Origin: JBFLVN01 sp040758475
GTDB taxonomy: Bacteria; JAGRBM01
NCBI GenBank assembly: GCA_040758475.1
Contig: JBFLVN010000065.1
Span: 1 to 14,997, forward strand
Reading direction: 5' to 3'
Length of the DNA stretch: 14,997 bases
Under the pieces are notes generated by a model, which saw only the letters and a list, made by a program, of their open reading frames with translations, had not been told where the DNA came from and ran no database searches. Each line of letters starts with the position of its first letter. The stretch's first letter is position 1. Shown one piece after another: positions 7,152 to 13,404 of this stretch. The translations under genes and the position numbers were made by a program.

Positions 7152-7979
7152 TCAGCCTCCGTGCATCGGCCGTGCGCCGGGAATGGTCATGAGGTTCGCT
7201 CCGACGAGGGCCACGACGGCGAGGAGGTACGACACCATCGAAAGCAGAGCCGCTTTGCGGCCGCCGATCCGGCCGGCGGCGCGGACGAGCAGCATCCCCA
7301 CGTACAACATCCAGGTGGCATCGAAAGCGAGGACCAAGGGTTCCCGGAAGATTTCCCGGCGATCGAGGGCAACAGCCGCAGCGAACCCCATTCCAAGTCC
7401 CACCGTGAGCAGAACCGCGCCGATGAGAATGAGGCGCCGGTTGAGAAGGTCGAGGGTTTCGAGATCGGGCAAGCGGGGTTCGGCGTGGATGTGTTTGTTT
7501 CTTAAGCGCCAATCTTGAAGGAGGTAGAGGGCGCTCGCGGCGGCCGCGATTCCGAAAAGCGCCTCTCCGGCGATTGTGACGAGTACGTGGGCTTCGACCC
7601 AGGCGAGGTGGACCGAGAGTTCCGGGAGCGGAGCCTCCGGGGTGAGAAAGGCGAGGGTCGTAAAGAGCGCGGCCAGCGGCGCGGTGATGAGACCGAGGAG
7701 CGTTACTTCGTATTTGAGGCGGACGAGGTGATAAAGTCCGGCCACCGACCACGCGAGCAGGCCGAAGAACGGGCCCGCTCCTCCGAGCCAGGCTTGTCCC
7801 GCCAGATGGACGAGCAGGAGAGGGATTGTTTGGATAACAAAACCAGCCAGGGAGGTCCAGCGTGCTGACGAGAGCACGCGGGGTACGGGGCGCGCCAGAT
7901 AGGCGGCGTACAAGATGCTCGCCACGATGAACGCGTGGAGGCTGAGGAGATAGAAAAATTTAGGGGAGGGGACGGACAT
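7152..7979 (-). CDS. hemX: CcsA/HemX-family integral membrane protein
   Basis: This 275-residue protein has about eight hydrophobic segments. It carries the family stretch HLAWVEAHVLVTIAGEAL followed by YLLQ. Histidines at the ends of the helices could bind heme. Full cytochrome c assembly proteins (CcsA, CcmC) have a tryptophan-rich WWD heme-handling segment; I do not see one here, which favours the shorter HemX type. HemX lies next to hemA in many bacteria and in Bacillus lowers the HemA level; a similar role here is inferred from position. I chose the ATG at 7979 because the preceding 29 residues of the open frame are polar, cysteine-containing and unlike the family, whereas MSVPSPKFFYLLSLHAF leads straight into the first membrane helix. 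The Shine-Dalgarno sequence is weak. Confidence 0.85.
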   Translation of the reverse strand: MSVPSPKFFYLLSLHAFIVASILYAAYLARPVPRVLSSARWTSLAGFVIQTIPLLLVHLAGQAWLGGAGPFFGLLAWSVAGLYHLVRLKYEVTLLGLITAPLAALFTTLAFLTPEAPLPELSVHLAWVEAHVLVTIAGEALFGIAAAASALYLLQDWRLRNKHIHAEPRLPDLETLDLLNRRLILIGAVLLTVGLGMGFAAAVALDRREIFREPLVLAFDATWMLYVGMLLVRAAGRIGGRKAALLSMVSYLLAVVALVGANLMTIPGARPMHGG

Positions 7980-8019
7980 TTCAATTGCCGTTGTCCGGCT
8001 CAAGCCTCGTCTGCCGGGG

Positions 8020-8048
8020 ATCGTAACACAAGGCGTACAAAAGTTCGA
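8020..8048 (-). promoter_or_regulatory. Weak candidate promoter for hemX-hemA
   Basis: On the minus strand, TCGAAC (8048-8043) and TACGAT (8025-8020) are 17 bp apart. The -10 is preceded by a TGT extended element. Matches are 3 of 6 and 4 of 6, so this is a modest candidate. It lies in the shared divergent region with the HNH nuclease gene. Confidence 0.25.
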
Positions 8049-8087
8049 AAATCCCTTTAATTCCAATGATCTAGCCTCTCTGTCGCC

Positions 8088-8114
8088 TTGACAGGGGAGG
8101 AGGGCTGTAATAAT
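8088..8114 (+). promoter_or_regulatory. Promoter for the HNH nuclease gene
   Basis: A perfect TTGACA (8088-8093) and AATAAT (8109-8114, 5 of 6) are separated by 15 bp, with TGT just before the -10 acting as an extended element. The short spacer is the weak point. Transcription would begin near 8120 and leave a leader of about 80 nt before the ATG at 8201. Confidence 0.5.
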
Positions 8115-8200
8115 TTTTGCGCGTCCGTTTAATAAGTGCGCGCGGAGCGCGGGCCGTTGAGGAATGAGGGCAGCCGGCCGATCCGCCGCAAGAGATAGCC

Positions 8201-8806
8201 ATGGCAGCCACCGTTCTCGACACCCGGGTTCTCGTCCTCAACCGCTCTTACCTCCCTGTAAACGTGGTCAGTGTCCGGCGCGCCTTTTCCCTTCTTTACC
8301 AGGGGGACGCCAAGGTACTGGATGACGAACATCAGCTTTTCGACTTCGATTCGTGGGCCCAGCTTTCCGTGGCGGCTCATCAGGAACGGGTGGGGCTCGT
8401 AAACCGTGCTATTCGCGTGCCACGGGTCATTCTGCTCGGGGCCTACGACCGGCTTCCCCACCGGCACGTCAAGTTCAACCGTTTGAACATCTTCGCCCGG
8501 GACCGGAACCGCTGCCAGTACTGCGGGAAGCGTTTTGCCCGTTCGGATCTCAACATCGATCATGTGGTCCCCAAGACCCAAGGGGGGACGACCTGCTGGG
8601 AAAACGTCGTCTGCAGCTGCATCCGCTGCAACCGCCTCAAGGGGGGGCGCACTCCCGTCGAGGCCAGCATGCGCCTTATTCGCAAGCCGTTCCGCCCGAA
8701 TTGGACACCCGTGCTCCTGATGCCGGGCAAGCCCACGCTTTACCGGCAGTGGGAGCCGTTCCTCGTCAATGCGGCGTACTGGAACACCGAGCTGATCGAC
8801 GAGTAA
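8201..8806 (+). CDS. HNH endonuclease family protein with zinc ribbon
   Basis: This 201-residue protein has an N-terminal region (LNRSYLPVNVVSVRRAF, residues about 13-29) characteristic of a widespread group of small chromosomal HNH proteins. The HNH core lies at about 98-146: CQYCGK with Cys105 and Cys108, DHVVPKTQGG with His121 as the likely general base, WENVV, and CSCIRCNRLKGG with Cys140 and Cys143 completing a probable four-cysteine zinc site. The fold cuts or nicks nucleic acid using a metal ion. The biological substrate of this group is not established to my knowledge; its chromosomal setting gives no sign of a restriction partner, homing intron or toxin immunity gene. The ATG at 8201 has only a weak AAGAGA upstream but fits the conserved N-terminus. 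Confidence 0.88.
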   Translation: MAATVLDTRVLVLNRSYLPVNVVSVRRAFSLLYQGDAKVLDDEHQLFDFDSWAQLSVAAHQERVGLVNRAIRVPRVILLGAYDRLPHRHVKFNRLNIFARDRNRCQYCGKRFARSDLNIDHVVPKTQGGTTCWENVVCSCIRCNRLKGGRTPVEASMRLIRKPFRPNWTPVLLMPGKPTLYRQWEPFLVNAAYWNTELIDE

Positions 8807-8910
8807 CGGCGCGGCTTTCCGGCTGGCATTGAACGCAAGGCCTTTCCGGGTCTACCGTACGGCATGCGCTACAAGCGGCCCAAAGCCTTTCCCGGGCGTG
8901 TGATTTTCTG

Positions 8911-9918
8911 ATGAGCAGGCGGCGATCTCCCAAAAAGGATTCCGCGCAGCAAATACCGCTGCTCTCCGAACCACCCAGTCCCAAAATCCTTGCCGTTGCC
9001 TCGGGAAAAGGGGGCGTCGGAAAGAGCTTTTTTTCGGCTTCCCTTGCCTGGGCTCTGGCCGATACGGGCCTGCGGGTGATCGCGGTCGATGCCGATCTGG
9101 GCGGTCCCAATCTCCACACGTGCCTGGGCGTTCGCCCGCCCGCCCGGGGCGGTCTTTCCGCTCTCGAATCCGGCCGGCCCGTCGAGGAAGTGCTCCTCGC
9201 CACGCCCCACAAGCGCCTTCAACTCGTCTCCAGTTCGGCGGACCCTTTGGCCGTGGGCAGCGGGCGGACGGGGAATTTTTTTCGCGCGATTTCCCGGCTG
9301 CTGGCCACCGGTACCGATCTCCTCGTCCTGGATCTGGGGGCGGGGACGTCTTATGCGACGGTGGACCTTTTCCTGCTCGCCCAGCGGGGAATCATCGTGA
9401 GCACAGCCGAACCGACCGCCATGGAAAATGCTTACCGTTTCCTCAAAACGGCCTTTTTCCGTTTCGTCTCCCTGCGCGCGCCCACGGACCGTCTTCGCCA
9501 ACTCGTGAACGAAGCCCTTCAAGTCGATGATTCGGGTTCCCATTCCAGTTCCCCGGCGGCCTTCCTGGCCCGTCTTTCGGAGCGGGACGCGGGGCTCGCC
9601 CGGGACGTGGAAAAAGCCATTGCCGAGCGGGAAGTCCTTTTCGTCGCCAACCAGGTGCGCGCCTCCCGGGAACAGGAACTGGCCGCCGCCATGGCCCTTG
9701 CGGCCCGGAAAGTCTTCGCCCTTCCCTGCGCGCCGCTGGGGTCCGTACCTTACGACGAAGCGGTGGGCCGTTCCCTTCGTGAGCGCCGTCCGTTCCTGGA
9801 GGCCCATCCCGAAGCGCCGGCCGCCAAAGCGATCCGTGCACTTGCCGTTCGCCTATCTTCGACGGAACGCGTCCACTTCGCGCAAGGACTAAGCGTGCCG
9901 GGAGGAGCTATTTCGTGA
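8911..9918 (+). CDS. FlhG/MinD-like ParA-superfamily ATPase
   Basis: This 335-residue protein has a deviant Walker A, SGKGGVGKS at 31-39, with signature Lys33 and catalytic Lys38. VDADLGGPNLHTCLG is the switch I region, and LLVLDLGAGTSYATVDLFLLA is the switch II/Walker B region. DLGAGT resembles FlhG/FleN, which set flagellar number and placement, more than the D-P-AG form of MinD or ParA. Residues 1-24 are basic and polar, as in FlhG proteins that bind a GTPase partner through the N-terminus. An Arg/Glu-rich insert (about 185-245) is longer than usual. No flagellar gene is nearby, and I see no clear amphipathic membrane-targeting helix at the C-terminus. The stop overlaps the start of the next gene by 4 bp, so the two are coupled and likely act together. 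No Shine-Dalgarno sequence is evident before the ATG at 8911. Confidence 0.88.
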   Translation: MSRRRSPKKDSAQQIPLLSEPPSPKILAVASGKGGVGKSFFSASLAWALADTGLRVIAVDADLGGPNLHTCLGVRPPARGGLSALESGRPVEEVLLATPHKRLQLVSSSADPLAVGSGRTGNFFRAISRLLATGTDLLVLDLGAGTSYATVDLFLLAQRGIIVSTAEPTAMENAYRFLKTAFFRFVSLRAPTDRLRQLVNEALQVDDSGSHSSSPAAFLARLSERDAGLARDVEKAIAEREVLFVANQVRASREQELAAAMALAARKVFALPCAPLGSVPYDEAVGRSLRERRPFLEAHPEAPAAKAIRALAVRLSSTERVHFAQGLSVPGGAIS

Positions 9919-10751
9919 AGGACCTCTTCGGCCAGAATTATTACGAGCTTCTTGAAATTTCTCCCGACTCGGCCCCTCACGCCCTCCGGCAGGCGATCGA
10001 CCGGACCCGGGATTTCTGGGCCGACGAATCCGGGCCGTCTTATTCGCTTCTGGCGCCGGAGGAACGGGAGCAACTTCTGGCCCGGATCGCCGAGGCAGCG
10101 AAAATTCTTCTCGACCCGGAGGCCCGCCGCCGTTACCACGAAGAAATCGGATTGCCAGCGATTGCATCGGAGGCGCCACCATCGGTTTCGATGCCTGCGC
10201 GACCCTCCATACTTTCGCCGCCCCCGGCCGCTGGAGGTCCTGCCACGGAGGCGAGCCGGAAGGCTTTTCCAACGCCTACCCGCAGGCCTCTTCCCTCGCT
10301 CAAAGCGAATCTTCGGCCCTTTAAGACGCCGCTCGTCGCGCGGCCCACTCAGGAAATCCGCCCCCCGGCCGCGGTTTCAAAGCCGCCCCGGCCTGGAACT
10401 CCTCCGCCAGCGCCAGTTCCGCTGCCTCCTCCCGCGGTCCCGGAACCACCTCGCCAGCGGCCTGATCCCGCCGAGTTCTTCCAGGCGGAAAGCGATTGCA
10501 CCGGGGAGAATTTGAAGCGTTACCGCGAAGCTTGCGGGGTCGACCTCGCCCAGATTGCCCGCCAGACACGTATCAGCCGCACGCACCTCGAAAACGTAGA
10601 GGCCGGCCGCTTCGATCTTTTGCCGGCCCCGGTCTATGTGCGGGGCTTTTTGGAGGCTTATTGCAAGCAACTGGGGCTCGATCCGGCGCTCGTGACCGCC
10701 GGGTACCTTCGCAAGCTCTCGACCTACAAGCGGATCGAAGGGCAGGAATAG
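9915..10751 (+). CDS. J-like domain plus RodZ-type helix-turn-helix protein
   Basis: The 278-residue protein has three parts. Residues 1-75 resemble a J domain: YYELLEISPDS at the start, and an ending ILLDPEARRRYHEEIG. The HPD tripeptide needed to stimulate DnaK is absent. Residues about 80-190 are a proline-rich, probably disordered linker. Residues 197-265 match the RodZ-type HTH: NLKRYREACGVDLAQIARQT, then LENVEAGRFDLLP and VYVRGFLEAYCKQLGLDP. RodZ uses this domain to bind MreB at the membrane, but here no transmembrane segment follows the HTH and the protein ends within 15 residues, so it is probably cytosolic. The GTG start at 9915 overlaps the ATPase stop, with GGAGGAG at 9901-9907 seven bases upstream. 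A partner role for the FlhG-like ATPase is inferred from this coupling. DNA binding is also possible. Confidence 0.82.
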   Translation: MKDLFGQNYYELLEISPDSAPHALRQAIDRTRDFWADESGPSYSLLAPEEREQLLARIAEAAKILLDPEARRRYHEEIGLPAIASEAPPSVSMPARPSILSPPPAAGGPATEASRKAFPTPTRRPLPSLKANLRPFKTPLVARPTQEIRPPAAVSKPPRPGTPPPAPVPLPPPAVPEPPRQRPDPAEFFQAESDCTGENLKRYREACGVDLAQIARQTRISRTHLENVEAGRFDLLPAPVYVRGFLEAYCKQLGLDPALVTAGYLRKLSTYKRIEGQE

Positions 10752-10798
10752 GGGGCCTGGGCGGCTCGCCCATGTATTTCGGGCTCCCCCGGGGCACC

Positions 10799-10836
10799 AA
10801 AACCCTCCTAAACCATTGACAACGTTAGGGTTTTTT
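10799..10836 (+). terminator. Terminator-like inverted repeat overlapping a promoter
   Basis: AAAACCCT (10799-10806) and AGGGTTTT (10827-10834) form 8-bp arms, extendable inward through TAA/TTA with small bulges, and the right arm ends in a run of six T (10831-10836). It fits an intrinsic terminator for the ATPase/HTH pair. The same DNA contains the -35 of the next promoter in its loop. Confidence 0.4.
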
Positions 10837-10843
10837 GTATATT
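10816..10843 (+). promoter_or_regulatory. Strong sigma-70 promoter for the small protein
   Basis: A perfect TTGACA (10816-10821), a 16-bp spacer and TATATT (10838-10843, 5 of 6) make one of the best promoters in the window. Transcription should start near 10850, leaving a leader of about 30 nt before the TTG at 10880. It may also drive rluD and pgeF downstream. Confidence 0.65.
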
Positions 10844-10879
10844 TTGATAAGTCTTGCCCGAAGTGGAGAGCAGGGGACC

Positions 10880-11146
10880 TTGGCAGCAATCAGTGATCCA
10901 ACGGCGGCGCAGCGTTTAGCACGGGCCATCGTTTCGGATATCCAGCTATATAACCAGGACAAGGTCAAGCAGGGGATCGAGGAAGACACCCTGTTCGATA
11001 CGCTTTCCGAGGAGATTCAAGAGGGGCGGGCCCTCTACGAACAACGCGTAGCCCCCGAGATCGTCCAGAACCACAACTTCTTCGACTTGGCGATCGTGGA
11101 CGTGCTCATCAAGTACAGCGGCAAGATCAAGTCGAAAATCTGGTAG
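10880..11146 (+). CDS. Small helical protein, unknown function
   Basis: I have no functional name for this 88-residue protein. It is highly charged and predicted helical, with the notable stretch RLARAIVSDIQLYN followed by KVKQGIEEDTL, EEIQEGRALYEQRV and VDVLIKYSGKIKSKIW. From memory, a similar RLAR-(V/I)VSDI-xLYN segment closes some deltaproteobacterial zinc-finger proteins and occurs alone in others; I cannot verify this here. The open frame reaches back to a TTG at 10835, but that codon lies in the promoter spacer, so the TTG at 10880 with AGGGGA just upstream is preferred. The spacing is tight, so the start is uncertain by a few codons. It has its own promoter and precedes rluD by about 100 nt. 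Confidence 0.72.
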   Translation: MAAISDPTAAQRLARAIVSDIQLYNQDKVKQGIEEDTLFDTLSEEIQEGRALYEQRVAPEIVQNHNFFDLAIVDVLIKYSGKIKSKIW

Positions 11147-11247
11147 GGGCCCCGGGCAGGGGGACTCCGAAGGCCGCTCGGGCCGGTGGGAAGAGGGGCC
11201 CATCGGCGGAAAGCAGCGTTTCGCCCGGCCCGTTGCGGCCCAGGAAC

Positions 11248-12195
11248 ATGGCTCAACTCAGCTACATCGTACCGGATGAAAGGGCGTTCCAGCGCCTGGA
11301 CCGCTTCCTTTCCCAAGCCCCCGATTTGTCCTCCCGCTCCCAGATCGCCAGTTGGGTGCGCGAGGGAAGGGTGCTTGTGAACGGCATTCCGGCCAAACCA
11401 GCCCTCAAGCTCCGGGCGGGGGACGTGGTGGAGGTCGATCCGCCCAAACCGCCTCCCCTCGAACTCGTGCCGGAGGAAGTCTCCTTCAAGATCGTCCACG
11501 AGGACGAACATCTCGTCGTGATCGACAAACCCCGCGGCCTTTCCGTCCATCCGGGGCCGGGGCATCCGAGCGGAACGCTTCTAAACGGCCTCTCGTTCCG
11601 GGGTGTGCGGCTCTCGTCCATCGGCTTGCCGCTGCGGCCGGGCGTGGTCCACCGGATCGACCTGGGAACCTCGGGCCTTCTGGTGCTCGCCAAGGAAGAC
11701 CGCATCCATCGCTCTTTGATGCGCCAGTTCGCCAAGCACACGGTCGATCGCCAGTACCTCGCCCTCGTTTGGGGCGATGTCGCGCAGGAAAGCGGGACGA
11801 TCCGTTCCGCCCTGGGGCGCAGCCCCCTCAACAGGAAAAAGTTCGCCAGTGTCGAAACAGGCGGTAAACCGGCCGTTACCCATTGGAAACGGCTCGGTGG
11901 AAACGGCCGGATAACGCTCCTTTCCCTCACGCTCGAAACGGGAAGGACCCACCAGATTCGCGTGCATTTGTCCGAAATGGGCCACCCGGTCGTGGGCGAT
12001 CCCCTTTATGGCCGGGCCCGGCTCCATGGCCTTTCGGAAGAATTGGCGGGTGCGGTCGAGCGGCTCTCGGGACAGCTCCTTCACGCGGCCACGCTCGGGA
12101 TTACCCATCCCGTCACCAACAAGCGCCTTTGCTTCGAGAGCGTTCCCCCGGCGGATTTTGAGGAGGTTCGGCGTCTTGCCCAGATCGGCGCATAA
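11248..12195 (+). CDS. rluD: RluD-family 23S rRNA pseudouridine synthase
   Basis: This 315-residue enzyme converts uridines in RNA to pseudouridine. An N-terminal S4 RNA-binding domain covers about residues 12-70 (RLDRFLSQ, VREGRVLVNG, LRAGDVVEV). The catalytic domain has VIDKPRGLSVHPG, then HRIDLGTSGLLVLAK with catalytic Asp138, and later ETGRTHQIRVHLSEMGHPVVGD. These are the RluA/RluC/RluD motifs, and the S4 domain plus length favour RluD, which modifies helix 69 of 23S rRNA; the exact target is inferred. The catalytic loop reads DLGTSG where DKDTSG or DRDTSG is usual, a mild variation. The ATG at 11248, with AGGA upstream, is preferred over an in-frame TTG five codons earlier. pgeF follows after 46 nt, a pairing common in bacteria. 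Confidence 0.92.
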   Translation: MAQLSYIVPDERAFQRLDRFLSQAPDLSSRSQIASWVREGRVLVNGIPAKPALKLRAGDVVEVDPPKPPPLELVPEEVSFKIVHEDEHLVVIDKPRGLSVHPGPGHPSGTLLNGLSFRGVRLSSIGLPLRPGVVHRIDLGTSGLLVLAKEDRIHRSLMRQFAKHTVDRQYLALVWGDVAQESGTIRSALGRSPLNRKKFASVETGGKPAVTHWKRLGGNGRITLLSLTLETGRTHQIRVHLSEMGHPVVGDPLYGRARLHGLSEELAGAVERLSGQLLHAATLGITHPVTNKRLCFESVPPADFEEVRRLAQIGA

Positions 12196-12241
12196 GACCC
12201 AGCCGGCCCGGACTTCCGCGGGGACGTCTTCGCATCCGTGG

Positions 12242-13057
12242 GTGGAACTCCCTTCGCTGCTCAACCACGATGGCGCGATCTTCCACGGCTTTACGACCAA
12301 GAAGCCTTTTACGCGCAAGGGGAAGGTGGTTCACTTCAACTTCCGGGAACCGCCCGAAGGGGATGGAAAAATCTTCCGGCAATCGCTCACGGAGTTGGCC
12401 AAGGAATCGGGAGTGTCCCAGTCCCGCATTATCTACCCCCAACAGGAGCACGGCGCCGAAGTCCTTACGATCATGCAGGAGAATCCCCCCTCGGATTTCG
12501 AGACGCTCCGGCAGGTTCGCGCCGATGCGGTCGTTACCGACATCCCCGGCCTTTTGATCGGTGTCAGGACGGCCGATTGCGTTCCCATCCTGCTGTACGA
12601 CGAAAGGGCAGGGATCGTGGCGGCCGTCCATGCCGGTTGGCGGGGCACCGTGGCGGGGGTGCTCGAGCGGACCCTCGAAATCCTCTTCAAGCAATTCCAT
12701 TCGGAACCGGCGACTCTTCACGCCGCCGTAGGACCGTCCGTCAGCTTCGAGAGCTTCGAAGTGGACGAGCAGGTGCTTGCCCGCTTCCGGGAACGCTTCG
12801 CTTTTTGGAGCCGTTTCGCCCGGCCGACGCGGGGAAACAAGTGGTTCATTGATCTTAAAATGATCAATGCTTACATTCTGGCGGCGGCAGGGATTTCCGA
12901 GAAAGCCCTGGATGTCTCGCCCCACTGCACCGTCCAGGACAAGGCGCTTTTTTACTCCTACCGGAGGGAAGGGGATGGGGCGGGGCGGATGCTCAATTTC
13001 ATCGGTTTGAGGGGGAAGCCCGGTCTTGACAAGCGGAAAGGGCTCTCCGTAAAATGA
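12242..13057 (+). CDS. pgeF: PgeF/YfiH-family protein (polyphenol oxidase/purine nucleoside hydrolysis family)
   Basis: The 271-residue protein belongs to the YfiH/LACC1 family, whose members were called laccases. They have been shown to act on purine nucleosides, and in Escherichia coli to edit wrong L-Ser incorporation into peptidoglycan. The three metal ligands are present: His70 in QQEHG, Cys113 in TADCVPILLYD and His130 in AAVHAGWRGT. The C-terminal signature HCTVQDKALFYSYRREGDG is also intact. The usual GPxIGPCCYEV segment is altered to GPSVSFESFEV, so its cysteine pair is lost; those residues are not metal ligands. The open frame continues upstream into rluD, so I chose the GTG at 12242, just before LPSLLNHDGAIFHGFTTK, which gives the family start. 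The Shine-Dalgarno sequence is weak. The stop codon overlaps the rho promoter -10. Confidence 0.88.
   Translation: MELPSLLNHDGAIFHGFTTKKPFTRKGKVVHFNFREPPEGDGKIFRQSLTELAKESGVSQSRIIYPQQEHGAEVLTIMQENPPSDFETLRQVRADAVVTDIPGLLIGVRTADCVPILLYDERAGIVAAVHAGWRGTVAGVLERTLEILFKQFHSEPATLHAAVGPSVSFESFEVDEQVLARFRERFAFWSRFARPTRGNKWFIDLKMINAYILAAAGISEKALDVSPHCTVQDKALFYSYRREGDGAGRMLNFIGLRGKPGLDKRKGLSVK
13026..13055 (+). promoter_or_regulatory. Promoter for rho inside the end of pgeF
   Basis: A perfect TTGACA (13026-13031) and TAAAAT (13050-13055, 5 of 6) are separated by 18 bp. The -10 overlaps the pgeF stop TGA (13055-13057). It would start transcription near 13062, giving rho a leader of about 340 nt. Confidence 0.6.
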
Positions 13058-13404
13058 TGGGCCAAGGGAAGGGGTTCCAAGTTCCCAGCGGGCCGGACGG
13101 CGAATCCGGAAGGTCCGTCCCGATGCTCCCCAGCCTCTCCGGTCGCTGACGCGCGGCCTTCCTTAAAAGAATTAGACCGGCCCATTCACGACAAACTAAC
13201 AGCGGAGCCGAAGGGTCGGTCCACAGTCTCCCGGGCGTACGTTCCGCCCCGCGCGCAGCCGGAAGGATTTTAGGGATCAAGGGTTTCCCGGAGCCAATAG
13301 GGATTTCCAAGGACAAACCATTTTTGCCTCACCAGGCGCCGCGGAAAGCGGACGCTGGAACATTCGATAGTCTGCAATGAGGAATTGAAAGAGAGGATTT
13401 TGTT
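13058..13404 (+). other. Long untranslated leader of rho
   Basis: These 347 bases contain no convincing gene. They hold a 9-bp stem with one bulged T, GGAAGG-T-CCG (13108-13117) against CGGCCTTCC (13154-13162). A further small stem, CCGGA/TCCGG (13093-13109), overlaps it by two bases, so the two compete. A GC-poor patch follows at 13163-13200. The region does not match a riboswitch I recognise. In E. coli, rho is autoregulated by Rho-dependent attenuation in its leader, and this leader is long enough for that; the mechanism here is inferred. A 31-codon ATG frame at 13054-13149 overlaps the pgeF stop as ATGA but has no ribosome site. Confidence 0.45.

Noticed and set aside
8835..8896. Imperfect direct repeat around AAGGCCTTTCC and AAAGCCTTTCCC before the ATPase gene
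   Set aside because: Only two short diverged copies in GC-rich sequence; no clear promoter or operator geometry.
8869..9807. A 312-codon minus-strand frame opposite the FlhG-like ATPase
   Set aside because: The plus strand carries intact nucleotide-binding motifs; the antisense frame has no recognisable feature.
10835..10879. TTG at 10835 as start of the small protein
   Set aside because: It lies between the -35 and -10 hexamers of a strong promoter, upstream of the expected transcript start.
11147..11247. GGGGCCC direct repeats and a bulged GGCGGAAA/TTTCGCC stem before rluD
   Set aside because: Short GC-rich pairings expected by chance here; no U-tract or known RNA motif.
12008..12241. 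N-terminal extension of pgeF into rluD
   Set aside because: It overlaps the conserved C-terminus of rluD, and the family start follows the GTG at 12242.
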